A stretch of 29,969 nt of DNA from Clostridia bacterium (GCA_900769565.1 CAAGHC010000077.1:1-29969); one strand, 5' to 3'. Numbered from the stretch's first letter, positions 7,328 to 15,907 are shown. Numbers and translations: made by a program. Notes: a model not told the origin generated them from the sequence alone.

Positions 7328-7336
7328 ATTATAGCA
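7328..7336 (-). promoter_or_regulatory. Extended -10 promoter element of the AraC/GyrI-like gene
   Basis: Minus-strand TGCTATAAT, about 18 nt from the start codon. There is no good -35 hexamer at 16-18 nt, which fits an extended -10 promoter. Confidence 0.55.
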
Positions 7337-7383
7337 CTAAAAAAATAAAAATCTTGATATTTTCTGCTATTAAATGTCAATTT

Positions 7384-7414
7384 ACTAAAAAATCAGGCAT
7401 AATATTGCCTGATT
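7384..7414 (-). terminator. Rho-independent terminator of the flavoprotein gene
   Basis: A perfect 9-bp stem (AATCAGGCA with TGCCTGATT, 7391-7399 and 7406-7414), a 6-nt loop, then a T run on the minus strand. It starts 8 nt after the stop codon. Confidence 0.87.
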
Positions 7415-7421
7415 CATGCTT

Positions 7422-8042
7422 TTATGCTTTATAAAAATTAGTACGAACGTGATTTTCTTGTTCAGGAATTTTTACACCGTTTTCTTTCGCAACTTTAATA
7501 CTATTAACAAGCCAAGCCATATTTTTGCCAAGAATTCTCATAGTTTGCATTCCTTCCTCATCAAATTCAGCCTGCTCAGCATTGCTACCGAACGCCATAT
7601 TCCAGTATTGAGAAGAAACTACGGGCATATTGCTTAACATAAAGTATTTGTTTATTATATCAAGGGTAGCCGTTGTTCCTGCTCGCCTTGCTACGGCAAC
7701 TGCTGCCGCAGGTTTATAGGCAAAAGATTTTTTAGCATAGAACAATCTGTCTAGTACGCATTTTAGCGTGCCGTTAAGTGATGCATAATAAACGGGGCTA
7801 CCAACTACAAGTCCATCTGCTTTTTCTATTTTTTCAATTAAATCGTTAACAATATCGTTTTTAACGCACTTACCTAGTTTTGCACACGCACCGCAAACGT
7901 TACAACCTGAAACGTCTTTATTACCAACGGTAATAATTTCGTAATCAATACCGTTATTGTTTAGTTCCAAGCCGATTTCAGAAAGCGCTCTAAAGGTAGT
8001 TCCTTTTTCATGTGGACTACCGTTTATCATAATAACTTTCAT
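7422..8042 (-). CDS. Flavodoxin-fold NAD(P)H-dependent FMN reductase / iron-sulfur flavoprotein-like
   Basis: A 206-residue flavodoxin-fold protein. The FMN phosphate loop is INGSPHEKGTT (6-16). A cysteine cluster Cys47-x2-Cys50-x2-Cys53-x5-Cys59 follows, as in many anaerobe flavoproteins of the NADPH-dependent FMN reductase group. SPVYYASLNGTLKCVLDR (about 81-98) is the usual isoalloxazine-side segment. It probably handles electron transfer or reduction of quinones or nitro compounds; the substrate is unknown. Whether the four cysteines bind an Fe-S cluster cannot be decided here. An AAGGTG site precedes the ATG, a consensus promoter lies upstream and a terminator downstream, so it is monocistronic. 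Confidence 0.85.
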   Translation of the reverse strand: MKVIMINGSPHEKGTTFRALSEIGLELNNNGIDYEIITVGNKDVSGCNVCGACAKLGKCVKNDIVNDLIEKIEKADGLVVGSPVYYASLNGTLKCVLDRLFYAKKSFAYKPAAAVAVARRAGTTATLDIINKYFMLSNMPVVSSQYWNMAFGSNAEQAEFDEEGMQTMRILGKNMAWLVNSIKVAKENGVKIPEQENHVRTNFYKA

Positions 8043-8072
8043 TTTTTCACCTTTAAATAATAATTTTTTAGT

Positions 8073-8101
8073 ATTTTAACACAATTAATATAGCTTGTCA
8101 A
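8073..8101 (-). promoter_or_regulatory. Sigma-A-type promoter of the flavoprotein gene
   Basis: Minus-strand TTGACA (8096-8101) and TAAAAT (8073-8078) are 17 nt apart, about 31 nt before the start codon. Confidence 0.83.
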
Positions 8102-8195
8102 TTTCATTAAAATAAAAAAAATATCTTACCAGCAATCAAAGTTTTAATTAACTCAAAAAAAATATAAAAATTTTGTCTTATCCTAGCTTTTTATA

Positions 8196-8224
8196 TTGAC
8201 AAACACAAATTTATTTTATATAAT
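8196..8224 (+). promoter_or_regulatory. Consensus promoter of tRNA-Thr
   Basis: TTGACA (8196-8201) and TATAAT (8219-8224) are both perfect consensus, with a 17-nt spacer, as is usual for stable RNA. The mature tRNA begins 28 nt after the -10 box. Confidence 0.9.
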
Positions 8225-8251
8225 AGTTAAGCGTTTGAGTTAATGACGAAT

Positions 8252-8327
8252 GCTGATATGGCTCAGTTGGTAGAGCACATCCTTGGTAAGGATGAGGTCA
8301 CCGGTTCGAATCCGGTTATCAGCTCCA
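8252..8327 (+). tRNA. tRNA-Thr (anticodon GGT)
   Basis: A complete 76-nt cloverleaf. The acceptor stem is GCTGATA (8252-8258) with TATCAGC (8317-8323). The D arm contains GGCTCAGTTGGTAGAGC. The anticodon stem CATCC/GGATG holds the loop TTGGTAA with anticodon GGT, reading ACC and ACU threonine codons. The T arm has GGTTCGAATCC. The discriminator base is T, and CCA is encoded (8325-8327). It is a single-gene unit with its own promoter and terminator. Confidence 0.97.
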
Positions 8328-8329
8328 TA

Positions 8330-8358
8330 AAGCCCCTATTCAAAGGGGCTTATTTTTT
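8330..8358 (+). terminator. Terminator of tRNA-Thr
   Basis: A 7-bp GC-rich stem AAGCCCC/GGGGCTT (8330-8336 with 8345-8351) followed by ATTTTTT, starting 2 nt after the tRNA CCA end. Confidence 0.92.
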
Positions 8359-8362
8359 ACTT

Positions 8363-8390
8363 TAAAAGGTCGCATAACTGCGACCTTTTT
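8363..8390 (-). terminator. Terminator of the rpe-spoVM end of the housekeeping block
   Basis: A perfect 11-bp stem AAAAGGTCGCA / TGCGACCTTTT (8364-8374 with 8379-8389) and a 4-nt loop sit directly after the spoVM-like stop codon. The minus-strand stem ends in TTTT. The plus strand also ends in a T run, so it may back up the tRNA terminator. Confidence 0.82.
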
Positions 8391-8471
8391 CTAATCTTTA
8401 GTTTTTCGGCAAAAGAAAAGTTTTAAAAATTTTCGTATTATCATTGGCGGTTTAATACAACAAATTTTCAT
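8391..8471 (-). CDS. spoVM: SpoVM-like 26-residue sporulation peptide
   Basis: A 26-codon reading frame whose product has the exact length of B. subtilis SpoVM. It matches at Met1-Lys2, Ile6-Lys7, Pro9 and Lys25-Asp26, with the same pattern of a short N-terminal stretch, a Pro9 turn and then a basic amphipathic helix (IRKFLKLFF). GAGG lies 9 nt before the ATG, and a terminator follows at once. B. subtilis spoVM lies just downstream of rpe and thiN, and this frame lies 56 nt after rpe. SpoVM binds the curved outer forespore membrane and anchors SpoIVA to start coat assembly. Residues 4, 5 and 21 are Cys, unlike B. subtilis. The match is too short to prove homology by sequence alone; position, length, ribosome site and terminator make it likely. 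Confidence 0.78.
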   Translation of the reverse strand: MKICCIKPPMIIRKFLKLFFCRKTKD

Positions 8472-8482
8472 ATCTATTTACC

Positions 8483-8503
8483 TCGCATACTATTTATATG
8501 CGA
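8483..8503 (-). promoter_or_regulatory. Hairpin overlapping the spoVM-like ribosome-binding site
   Basis: TCGCATA and TATGCGA (8483-8489 with 8497-8503) form a perfect 7-bp stem. On the minus strand the 3' arm ends in GCGA and overlaps the GAGG ribosome site, so folding could partly mask it. The same bases contain CATATAAA, which loosely resembles a sigma-E -10 box, but no convincing -35 is visible. Confidence 0.4.
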
Positions 8504-8527
8504 CAAAGTAATAATTTTGCCAAATAA

Positions 8528-9184
8528 TTAAATTTCACGAAGTTCTCTAATAATTTTTGCTCTATCAGGCTCGTTAAATACCGTACTACCAGCAACAATA
8601 ACGTTTGCGCCTGCATCTTTAACAAGACGTACGTTTTCTTTTGTTATACCACCATCAATTTCAAGGTCAATTTCCTTACCCGTTTGCTCTATAAGGCGTG
8701 CTGCTTGTTCAATTTTAGGCAATACTTCAGGAATGAATTTTTGTCCCCCAAAGCCAGGGAAAACACTCATTAAAAGCAACATATCACATTCTTCTATAAC
8801 GTCTTTAATCTTATCTACTTCGGTGTCCGGATTAATTACTGCGCCACATTTAACGCCAAGAGCTTTAATTGCTTTTAAAGTGTCTTTTAACCTATCGCCA
8901 CATGCCTCGTAGTGCACGGTTATAATATCTGCACCCGCATCAGCAAAACGTTCAATATAGTTCCAAGGGCTAACAATCATTAAATGCGCATCAAAAACTG
9001 CTTTACTATACGGTCTTGAATCTTTAATAAATTTAGGACCAAAAGAAATGTTTTTTACAAAACTACCATCCATAACGTCAAGGTGAATGACGTCTGCACC
9101 GTTTTTAGTAATATCTGCTATTTCTTGACCAACTTTTGAAAAGTCTGCCGATAAAACAGATGGTGCAATTTTAATTTTTTTCAT
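8528..9184 (-). CDS. rpe: Ribulose-phosphate 3-epimerase
   Basis: A 218-residue TIM-barrel enzyme that interconverts ribulose-5-phosphate and xylulose-5-phosphate in the pentose phosphate pathway. The metal ligands are His34 and Asp36 (HLDVMDG), His67 (DAHLMI) and Asp177 (EIDGG). The phosphate loop is VFPGFGGQKF, with Phe142 where most homologues have Asn. The ATG at 9184 is chosen because AAGGAG lies 9 nt upstream. A frame extension to 9205 would add seven residues (MQKGELI) whose codons cover that ribosome site. It overlaps the rsgA 3' end by 14 nt, so it is translationally coupled. Confidence 0.95.
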   Translation of the reverse strand: MKKIKIAPSVLSADFSKVGQEIADITKNGADVIHLDVMDGSFVKNISFGPKFIKDSRPYSKAVFDAHLMIVSPWNYIERFADAGADIITVHYEACGDRLKDTLKAIKALGVKCGAVINPDTEVDKIKDVIEECDMLLLMSVFPGFGGQKFIPEVLPKIEQAARLIEQTGKEIDLEIDGGITKENVRLVKDAGANVIVAGSTVFNEPDRAKIIRELREI

Positions 9185-10022
9185 AATTAATTCTCCTTTT
9201 TGCAATTTCGTTATATATTTCTACATATCTTTTATATCTTTCTTTTGAAAACTCGCCCGTTTCTACTAGTTCTTTCACCTTACAATCTGGCTCGTTAACG
9301 TGTGAACAACCCCTAAATCTGCATTGATTTGAAACTTTAAAATATTCTTCGTAACACTCGGGAAGTTCTTCAATGCTAACGTCAGCATCAATAACGGCAA
9401 ACCCTGGTGAGTCTATAATTTTAATACTTCCATTATCAAATATTTCCGAACGAGTAGTAGTGTGTTTTCCCCTTAAAATCTTGTCACTTAACTCACCGAC
9501 TTTAAGGTTAAATCCAAAAATAGCGTTAACGATTGAAGTTTTTCCAACTGCACTTTGCCCTGCAAGGACGGAAAGTTTGCCGTCAATAGCGTCTTTTAAC
9601 TCTTCCACACCTTTACCCGTTTTTGCACTAATGGAAAAAACCTTACTTACAAGTGGCGAATATTCATCACTAATCTTTTGATAAAGTTCAGGGGCTAAAT
9701 CTGCCTTATTCACAACAATAATTACTTCTACACAAGATTTTACAGCGTTTAATAAAAGTTTGTCTAGAAGATAAAAATCAGGCTTGGGTTCTGCAGATAT
9801 TACTGCAACAATAACGTCAACGTTTGCAACGTTTGGGCGAATAAACTTGTTTTTTCGTTCTAAAATCTTACTTATCACGCCGTTTTCAAACTCAACGTTA
9901 TCCCCAACCGAAATACCGTCACCTTTAATTTTTAATAGGCCACGTGCTAGGCAAGTATATTCAGTTTTGTTAGATTTTACCGTATAAGAATCGGTAAGCA
10001 CCTTAAAAACTTGTCCCCGCAA
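9171..10022 (-). CDS. rsgA: Ribosome small subunit-dependent GTPase A
   Basis: A 283-residue circularly permuted GTPase that helps late 30S subunit maturation. It has an OB-fold (1-65), then the G motifs in permuted order: G4 NKAD (105-108), G1 GQSAVGKT (155-162) and G3 DSPG (204-207). A zinc-binding C-terminal domain has Cys234, Cys239, His241 and Cys247. The start is TTG (read as Met), with AAGGAG 6 nt upstream that overlaps the end of rlmN. In B. subtilis prpC and prkC lie between rlmN and rsgA; here only 10 nt separate the two genes. Confidence 0.95.
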   Translation of the reverse strand: MRGQVFKVLTDSYTVKSNKTEYTCLARGLLKIKGDGISVGDNVEFENGVISKILERKNKFIRPNVANVDVIVAVISAEPKPDFYLLDKLLLNAVKSCVEVIIVVNKADLAPELYQKISDEYSPLVSKVFSISAKTGKGVEELKDAIDGKLSVLAGQSAVGKTSIVNAIFGFNLKVGELSDKILRGKHTTTRSEIFDNGSIKIIDSPGFAVIDADVSIEELPECYEEYFKVSNQCRFRGCSHVNEPDCKVKELVETGEFSKERYKRYVEIYNEIAKRRINYEKN

Positions 10023-10032
10023 ACTTTACTCC

Positions 10033-11079
10033 TTAATTATTCTCTTCAATATATCTCTGTCTTAATTGTCCACACGCACCGTCGATATCATCGCCCATTC
10101 TACGCCTTACCGTTGCAGACAAACCACCTTTTTCTAAAAGCCCTAAAAATCTATACGCATGCTTATCGGTTGCTGAAACCAACTGATTTTCTTTTACCTC
10201 GTTAAGCCGTATCAAGTTTACGTGACACGGTCTACCTTTTAAGATTTTAATCAACTGTTCCGCATGCCTTGGCGTATCGTTTTTACCACTTATTAAAACG
10301 TATTCAAATATATATCTTCTGCCCGTCTTATCAAAATAGTTTGAGCAAGCGTCCAAAATTTCACTTATTGAATAGGTTTTTGCTACTGGCATTATTTCCA
10401 TTCTTTCATTATCAAAGGGCGAATGCAATGAAACCGTCAGATTTACGTGTAAATTTTCTTCAGCAAGCTGAACCATTTTGGGAACAAGCCCACAAGTTGA
10501 TAGGCTAATATTTCTAGTGCTTACGTTTATACCGTCTTTTTCGGATACAAGACGCAAAAATTTAACGGTATTATCGTAATTATCTAGTGGTTCACCACTA
10601 CCCATTAAAACGATATTTATTACGGCACGCTTATCATTAAGCCCACCACCCACGTATCTATTTACGCAAATAACTTCACCTAAAATCTCGCCGGCAGTTA
10701 AATTCCTTACTAAACCGTGCAACCCAGATGCACAAAAAGCACAATGCATTCTACAACCAACTTGAGTAGAAACGCAAAGCGTATATCCATATTTATATTT
10801 CATTAAAACGCCTTCAACGACGTTGCCGTCTTGAAGAGCAAAAAGAAATTTTTCCGTACCATCTTTGGACTTTAGCGATTTAATAATCTTTACGGGTTGC
10901 GCAATATAGTCATTTGTTAAACGCTCTCTAAATGCTTTAGAAAGTTCGGTCATTTCAAAAAAGTCTAACCCTAAATGTAACGCCTTAAATATCTGCCCCG
11001 CACGGAATTTCTTTTCACCAAGACTTTCTATTAGATTTTTCAACTCGTTAAAACTAAAGTCTAATAACGCTGTTTTCAA
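10033..11079 (-). CDS. rlmN: Dual-specificity 23S rRNA A2503 / tRNA A37 C2-methyltransferase
   Basis: A 348-residue radical SAM enzyme that makes 2-methyladenosine at 23S A2503 and at tRNA A37. The 4Fe-4S cluster cysteines are Cys109, Cys113 and Cys116 (GCRMHCAFC). The C-terminal catalytic cysteine is Cys336 in GACGQLRQRY. MGSGEPLDNYD is the SAM-binding GGE-like element. It starts 1 nt after the rsmB stop. Cfr-type C8 methylation is unlikely given the RlmN-like length and genomic position. Confidence 0.96.
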   Translation of the reverse strand: MKTALLDFSFNELKNLIESLGEKKFRAGQIFKALHLGLDFFEMTELSKAFRERLTNDYIAQPVKIIKSLKSKDGTEKFLFALQDGNVVEGVLMKYKYGYTLCVSTQVGCRMHCAFCASGLHGLVRNLTAGEILGEVICVNRYVGGGLNDKRAVINIVLMGSGEPLDNYDNTVKFLRLVSEKDGINVSTRNISLSTCGLVPKMVQLAEENLHVNLTVSLHSPFDNERMEIMPVAKTYSISEILDACSNYFDKTGRRYIFEYVLISGKNDTPRHAEQLIKILKGRPCHVNLIRLNEVKENQLVSATDKHAYRFLGLLEKGGLSATVRRRMGDDIDGACGQLRQRYIEENN

Positions 11080-11080
11080 A

Positions 11081-12325
11081 CTATTTAACCCTCTTTAATT
11101 TGGCAATATAAAATCCTAGGCCACCTGAAACATCCGGTAAAAACGTATTTGTCCCTAAATCGTCTTCGTGCTGTAATTTACTATCTATTTGGCATATCTC
11201 GAAACCGTTTATATCTGACATAAAAGCATTTATAATTCCTATATTTTCCCTAGGCAATATCGAACAAGTAGAATAATAGAGATATCCACCGATTTTAACG
11301 TAATTTGAAACTGTTTTCAATATTGATAATTGTTCTAGGTTTAACTCGTCCACGCTCTCTTTTGTTCGGTTTAACTTAATGTCAGGGTTATCGTTAACAA
11401 CCCCTAACCCACTGCACGGCGCATCAACCAAAACGGCATCAAAACTTTTATCAAGTTCTTTTAAGTGGACTTTAGCATCTTGTACACTTGCAATAACGTT
11501 ATCTCTATTCATGCGACGTTTATAGTCGTTAATGAGTTCAACTCTATGCTCGTGTATATCCCAACTTGTAACTGAATTCATTCTGTACGAAAGCCTTATG
11601 CTTTTACCACCTGGCGCAGAGCAACAATCTAAAAGTTTACCACAACTTTCTACTTCTTCACATATAGCAACCGAGCCCAACGCTTGATAGGTATAAACGC
11701 CCTTATCATAATCTTCGTTTCTAATAAAGTTTTTGACAGTAAAAACGTTGTCAAACAGTGTTTTTGTAAAGTTGGCATTTCTTTCTTTTAGATAACTTTC
11801 GCCATCAACACCGTAAAATGCTAAACAGTTAGTATCATTTTCAGCGCTAACTATTTTTTCAGTACGTTCGAATCCGTATTTATCAATCAATTCCTTAACT
11901 GCAAATAATGGATAAGAATATTTAATCGATAGATTTTCAATAGCGTCTAACGGTAACGGTATGTTTTGACCGATAAACTTTCTTAAAAAAGCATTAACAA
12001 AACCACTTGTCCCACCTTTCCCCAGCTTTTTAACAAGCTCAACGGCATTTTGCGTAACAGCGTATGGTTTTTTTTGTAAATATTTAATAGCATACATTGC
12101 TATTTTTAATATGGTCCTAATGGCTAGTTTTGGCGACTTGGGTGCTAAAAAATTAAGATAATAGGATAATTCAATATCCTTATCCAACACCCCGTAACAA
12201 GTTTTTACTGTCAAAGCACGATTTTTTTCTTCAATAAAGGTTTCGTTTATCGCTTGTTTAATAAACGCCTTATCGCTATAAACTTTATTTAATATACAAT
12301 AACAGTCGTAAAAATAATTTACCAT
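11081..12325 (-). CDS. rsmB: 16S rRNA m5C967 methyltransferase
   Basis: A 414-residue protein with an N-terminal NusB-like RNA-binding domain (about 1-125) and a C-terminal Rossmann methyltransferase domain. The SAM motif is LLDCCSAPGGKS (231-242). The two catalytic cysteines of m5C enzymes are Cys304 (DAPCSG) and Cys354 (YSTCS). It methylates cytosine 967 (E. coli numbering) of 16S rRNA. Its ATG shares a base with the fmt stop codon (TAATG). It fits the usual fmt-rsmB-rlmN order. Confidence 0.93.
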   Translation of the reverse strand: MVNYFYDCYCILNKVYSDKAFIKQAINETFIEEKNRALTVKTCYGVLDKDIELSYYLNFLAPKSPKLAIRTILKIAMYAIKYLQKKPYAVTQNAVELVKKLGKGGTSGFVNAFLRKFIGQNIPLPLDAIENLSIKYSYPLFAVKELIDKYGFERTEKIVSAENDTNCLAFYGVDGESYLKERNANFTKTLFDNVFTVKNFIRNEDYDKGVYTYQALGSVAICEEVESCGKLLDCCSAPGGKSIRLSYRMNSVTSWDIHEHRVELINDYKRRMNRDNVIASVQDAKVHLKELDKSFDAVLVDAPCSGLGVVNDNPDIKLNRTKESVDELNLEQLSILKTVSNYVKIGGYLYYSTCSILPRENIGIINAFMSDINGFEICQIDSKLQHEDDLGTNTFLPDVSGGLGFYIAKLKRVK

Positions 12326-13245
12326 TAGCCAAGTTTACTTCCCGTTTGAAGTTTATTACCGCGCAAAAATTCGGAAATATTCATAGCGTTACCACCCGCT
12401 TTTTGCACTCTTTTTAATGAAATTGCGCCTTGCCCACAAGCCACAACTAGTTTATTATCACATTTTATAATTTCACCACTTTCACCGATGGCAGCAACAA
12501 CCTCTGCCTCAAAAATTTTAAACGGCTCACCATTTAAATAAGTAAATGCAATCGGCGCAGGATTAAAGGCACGAATTTGGTTATAAATTCGCTCTGCACT
12601 ATTTGACCAGTCGATTAAAGCATCTTCTTTTTTAATAATTTTACTAAATGTAGCATCTTCGTCATTCTGCTTAACAAAAGTAGCCGTACCACTTAAAATA
12701 TTAGGTAAAGTTTCAATAATAAGTTCAGCGCCTAAAACTGATAATCGGTCAAAAAGTTCGCCACAAGTTTCATTTTTACCTATTTCAATGCTTTTTTGCG
12801 AAATAATATCGCCCGTATCAATACCGATATCAGTCCTCATTATAGTAATACCCGTAACTTTTTCGCCATTTAAAATTGCATAATGAATAGGCGACGCACC
12901 ACGATATTTGGGTAATATCGATGCATGGATGTTTATTACGCCGAGTTTTGGTATATCTAAAATTTCTTGTGATAAAATTTGACCAAAAGCACAAGTAATC
13001 ATAAGGTCAGGACAAAGATTTTTTAAGTCTTGAACACCTTCGTTTTTGATTTTATCGTACTGAAAAACCTTAATATCGTTTCTTTCAGCTAAAATTTTGA
13101 CGGGCGGTGCAGTTAATACCTTTTTCCTACCTACGGGCTTATCGGGATTTGTAACTACGGCAACAATTTGGTCGCCATAATTTTCTATTAATTTTTCAAG
13201 GGGTTTAACGGCAAAGTCCGGTGTCCCAAGATAAACTATTCTCAT
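12325..13245 (-). CDS. fmt: Methionyl-tRNA formyltransferase
   Basis: A 306-residue enzyme that transfers formyl from 10-formyl-THF to Met-tRNA(i). The catalytic site is the Asn105/His107 pair in INIHASILPKYRG with Asp143 in GIDTGDI. The C-terminal OB-like tRNA-binding domain follows from about 205. It overlaps the def stop codon (ATGA arrangement), coupling formylation with deformylation. Length and motifs are normal. Confidence 0.96.
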   Translation of the reverse strand: MRIVYLGTPDFAVKPLEKLIENYGDQIVAVVTNPDKPVGRKKVLTAPPVKILAERNDIKVFQYDKIKNEGVQDLKNLCPDLMITCAFGQILSQEILDIPKLGVINIHASILPKYRGASPIHYAILNGEKVTGITIMRTDIGIDTGDIISQKSIEIGKNETCGELFDRLSVLGAELIIETLPNILSGTATFVKQNDEDATFSKIIKKEDALIDWSNSAERIYNQIRAFNPAPIAFTYLNGEPFKIFEAEVVAAIGESGEIIKCDNKLVVACGQGAISLKRVQKAGGNAMNISEFLRGNKLQTGSKLG

Positions 13246-13700
13246 CTGCCTTCCTCACTAATCTCTAGCGCTTTGTCAATATATAAAATTCCGTCTAAAT
13301 GGTCGTACTCATGACAAAATGCCCGTGCTAAAAAGCCTTCTGCTTTTACGGTAAATGGTTTTCCAAACCTATCAAACGCTTTAACGGTAACTTTATTCGG
13401 TCTTTCCACTACACCGTACTTTCCTTTAACGGATAAGCATCCCTCTTCGCCTATTTGTCTACCTTTCATGTCGGTAATTACGGGATTAATACATTCATAA
13501 TACTTTTTATCAACGCTGACGATAAAAGCCCTACGAAGAACGCCAACTTGAGGGGCAGCCAAACCTGCACCGTTTGCTTTTATTAGCGTATCTTTCATAT
13601 CGTCTAAAAGCGTATGCGTTTTTTCGCCAAAATCCGTTACTTCAAAACTTTTTTTCCTTAAGGTATCGTCACCGATTTGCACAATATTTCTTATAGCCAT
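13242..13700 (-). CDS. def: Peptide deformylase
   Basis: A 152-residue metalloprotease removing the formyl group from nascent proteins. All three motifs are intact: GAGLAAPQ (44-51), EGCLS with metal ligand Cys88 (86-90), and HEYDH with ligands His130 and His134 and catalytic Glu131. It lies 8 nt after priA and overlaps fmt by 4 nt. The short form without an insert fits a type 1-like enzyme. Confidence 0.96.
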   Translation of the reverse strand: MAIRNIVQIGDDTLRKKSFEVTDFGEKTHTLLDDMKDTLIKANGAGLAAPQVGVLRRAFIVSVDKKYYECINPVITDMKGRQIGEEGCLSVKGKYGVVERPNKVTVKAFDRFGKPFTVKAEGFLARAFCHEYDHLDGILYIDKALEISEEGR

Positions 13701-13708
13701 AATATCAC

Positions 13709-15907
13709 CTACGTTAGGTTATTTGAATTTATTTCCATTGATACGAAAATGCTACGTGACTTATACTTGTCAGAGATACTAAAAATCGTATCCAAAAGTG
13801 CTCTGTCGTTAGCATCAATACGCATCAAAACCTGATATCTAAATTTATTTTGTAATTTCTTTAATGGGGCTTTCATGCACCCAAAAAATCTAAATTTATC
13901 ACGTTTTTCTAAATATACTAGTTGTAACTCGCCATAAATTGCTTTTGTTGCAGAAATAGCGCTTTCTTCGTCTTCACTACTGATAAGTATTCTTACAACG
14001 TCAGTAAAAGGTGGAAAGCCCGTTGCCTTTCTAACAGATATTTCATGATTGAAAAAGTCTTGATAATCGTACCTAATTGCCTGCCTTAAAACAGGATGTT
14101 CGGGAGAATAAGTTTGCAACACAACCTTGCCCGCCTCTTGCGCCCTTCCACTTCTACCTGCAACTTGCGTCAATAATTGAAAAGTTCTTTCACCACTTCT
14201 ATAATCGGAAAAATGCAAACTCATATCGGCATCAAGTATTCCAACCAAGGTTACAGACGGAAAGTCATGCCCCTTTGCAATCATTTGAGTACCCACTAAA
14301 ATATCGGCTTTATGTTCGGAAAATTCAGTTAATATCTTAAAATGCCCTTCTTTGTTCTGGGTTGTATCTCTATCCATGCGAAGTATTCTTGCATCAGGAT
14401 AAAGCTTTTTAAGCTCTGCAACAACTCTTTCAGTACCCGTACCACCGTAACGAATAAACGGACTTCCACACTCTGTACATGCAGTAATCATTTTATATTT
14501 TGCACCACAATAATGGCATAAAAGAGCATCGTCTTCTTTATGATAGGTTAACGAAACGTCGCAAGAAGAACATTTTTGCACGTGACCGCACTCGGTACAA
14601 ACAACCGTACGTGAATATCCACGCTGATTTAAGAAAATAATTGCTTGATTGCCTTTTGCTAAACAATTATCAAGTTCTGCACGCAAAACTGCAGAAAACG
14701 GTGTGTTGTTCCCCCTACGGATTTCCCCACGCATATCTGCAATTTCAATATGTGGTAACGGTCTTTTATTTATTCTTTCGGGAAGTTTAATTAAATTATA
14801 GTCACCATCAATCGCACTTTTATAACTTTCAACAGATGGCGTTGCACTACCTAAAACAAGCTTTGCTTTAGAATATTTTGCCCTAAATTTTGCTACGTCA
14901 ATAGTTGAATATCTAGGCGAAGACTCACTAGTGTAACTGCCGTCGTGTTCTTCGTCAATTATAATCAGTCCTAAATTTTCTACGGGTGCAAAAACAGCGC
15001 TTCTAGCACCGATAGCGATGCGCGCGTCACCGTTTCTTAATCGCCACCACTCGTCAAATCTTTCGCCTGCAGAAAGTCCGCTATGTAAAATAGCGGCATC
15101 ATCACCAAAGCGAGCCCTTAACTGCCTTAACATCTGCGGGGTCAAAGCGATTTCCGGCACCAACATGATTGCCGTTTTTCCGTTGTTAATAGCCTTATTT
15201 ATTAAGTCAAGATAAACTTCGGTTTTTCCACTACCCGTTACACCGTGTATGAGAGAAACTATTTTTTCGGTATTAAGAACACTATTTATAGCGTTTACTT
15301 GTGCAGGCGTAAGAGTTATATTCTTATTAGAAACGTCTAAATTCTTATATGGCGACCTAAAATATTTTTCTTCGCTTACCGTTACGTATCCTTTATCAAT
15401 AGCACCCTTTACAGCAGATGAACCAAAGTCGTTATTCATAACGGAAATTGCAGTTTTTCCGTGTTTTTCTAAATATAGCAAGAATTCCTTTTGTTTTACA
15501 GCCGTTTTCCTTAACGAATCTATCGCAACTTTAACGTCCACACCGCTTTTTAATTCAACAAATTTAGTAAACTGCTCTTTTACCTTTCCCTTTCTCATTT
15601 CTACGGGCAAAAATAAACGCAAAGCAGATGCACGTGGAACGTAACAAGTTTTGCTAACATATTCCATCAATAATAACGTTTCTTCGGTTAAAGCAGGCGT
15701 TTGTTCAAGCAATCGTAAAATAGGACGAATTTTTTCTGGTGGATAAACGCTTTTATCCTTAACGCCGATAACAATTCCTTCGATAACCGTTTTGCCAAAA
15801 GGCACGACAACACGACTGCCTAGCGTTATGCCGGAGTCTTGAAAAGAATACTCGAAAATTTTATCGACTTCACTATTTGCTATGTCTACGATTACGTCTG
15901 CAAACAT
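13709..15907 (-). CDS. priA: Primosomal replication-restart helicase PriA
   Basis: A 732-residue superfamily 2 helicase. The N-terminal DNA-binding domain covers 1-190. Walker A is GVTGSGKT (222-229) and the DEEH box is at 318-321. Eight zinc-binding cysteines lie at 437, 440, 446, 449, 464, 467, 477 and 480. Motifs V and VI are GTQMIAKGHDFP and QVAGRSGR. It reloads the replisome at stalled forks. In B. subtilis coaBC separates rpoZ from priA; here there is only a 61-nt gap with no gene. The ATG at 15907 follows AAAAGGA. Confidence 0.96.
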   Translation of the reverse strand: MFADVIVDIANSEVDKIFEYSFQDSGITLGSRVVVPFGKTVIEGIVIGVKDKSVYPPEKIRPILRLLEQTPALTEETLLLMEYVSKTCYVPRASALRLFLPVEMRKGKVKEQFTKFVELKSGVDVKVAIDSLRKTAVKQKEFLLYLEKHGKTAISVMNNDFGSSAVKGAIDKGYVTVSEEKYFRSPYKNLDVSNKNITLTPAQVNAINSVLNTEKIVSLIHGVTGSGKTEVYLDLINKAINNGKTAIMLVPEIALTPQMLRQLRARFGDDAAILHSGLSAGERFDEWWRLRNGDARIAIGARSAVFAPVENLGLIIIDEEHDGSYTSESSPRYSTIDVAKFRAKYSKAKLVLGSATPSVESYKSAIDGDYNLIKLPERINKRPLPHIEIADMRGEIRRGNNTPFSAVLRAELDNCLAKGNQAIIFLNQRGYSRTVVCTECGHVQKCSSCDVSLTYHKEDDALLCHYCGAKYKMITACTECGSPFIRYGGTGTERVVAELKKLYPDARILRMDRDTTQNKEGHFKILTEFSEHKADILVGTQMIAKGHDFPSVTLVGILDADMSLHFSDYRSGERTFQLLTQVAGRSGRAQEAGKVVLQTYSPEHPVLRQAIRYDYQDFFNHEISVRKATGFPPFTDVVRILISSEDEESAISATKAIYGELQLVYLEKRDKFRFFGCMKAPLKKLQNKFRYQVLMRIDANDRALLDTIFSISDKYKSRSIFVSMEINSNNLT

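Noticed and set aside
8528..9205. Longer start for rpe at 9205
   Set aside because: The extra seven codons cover the AAGGAG that serves the ATG at 9184, and Rpe homologues begin at the MKKIKIAPS-type start.
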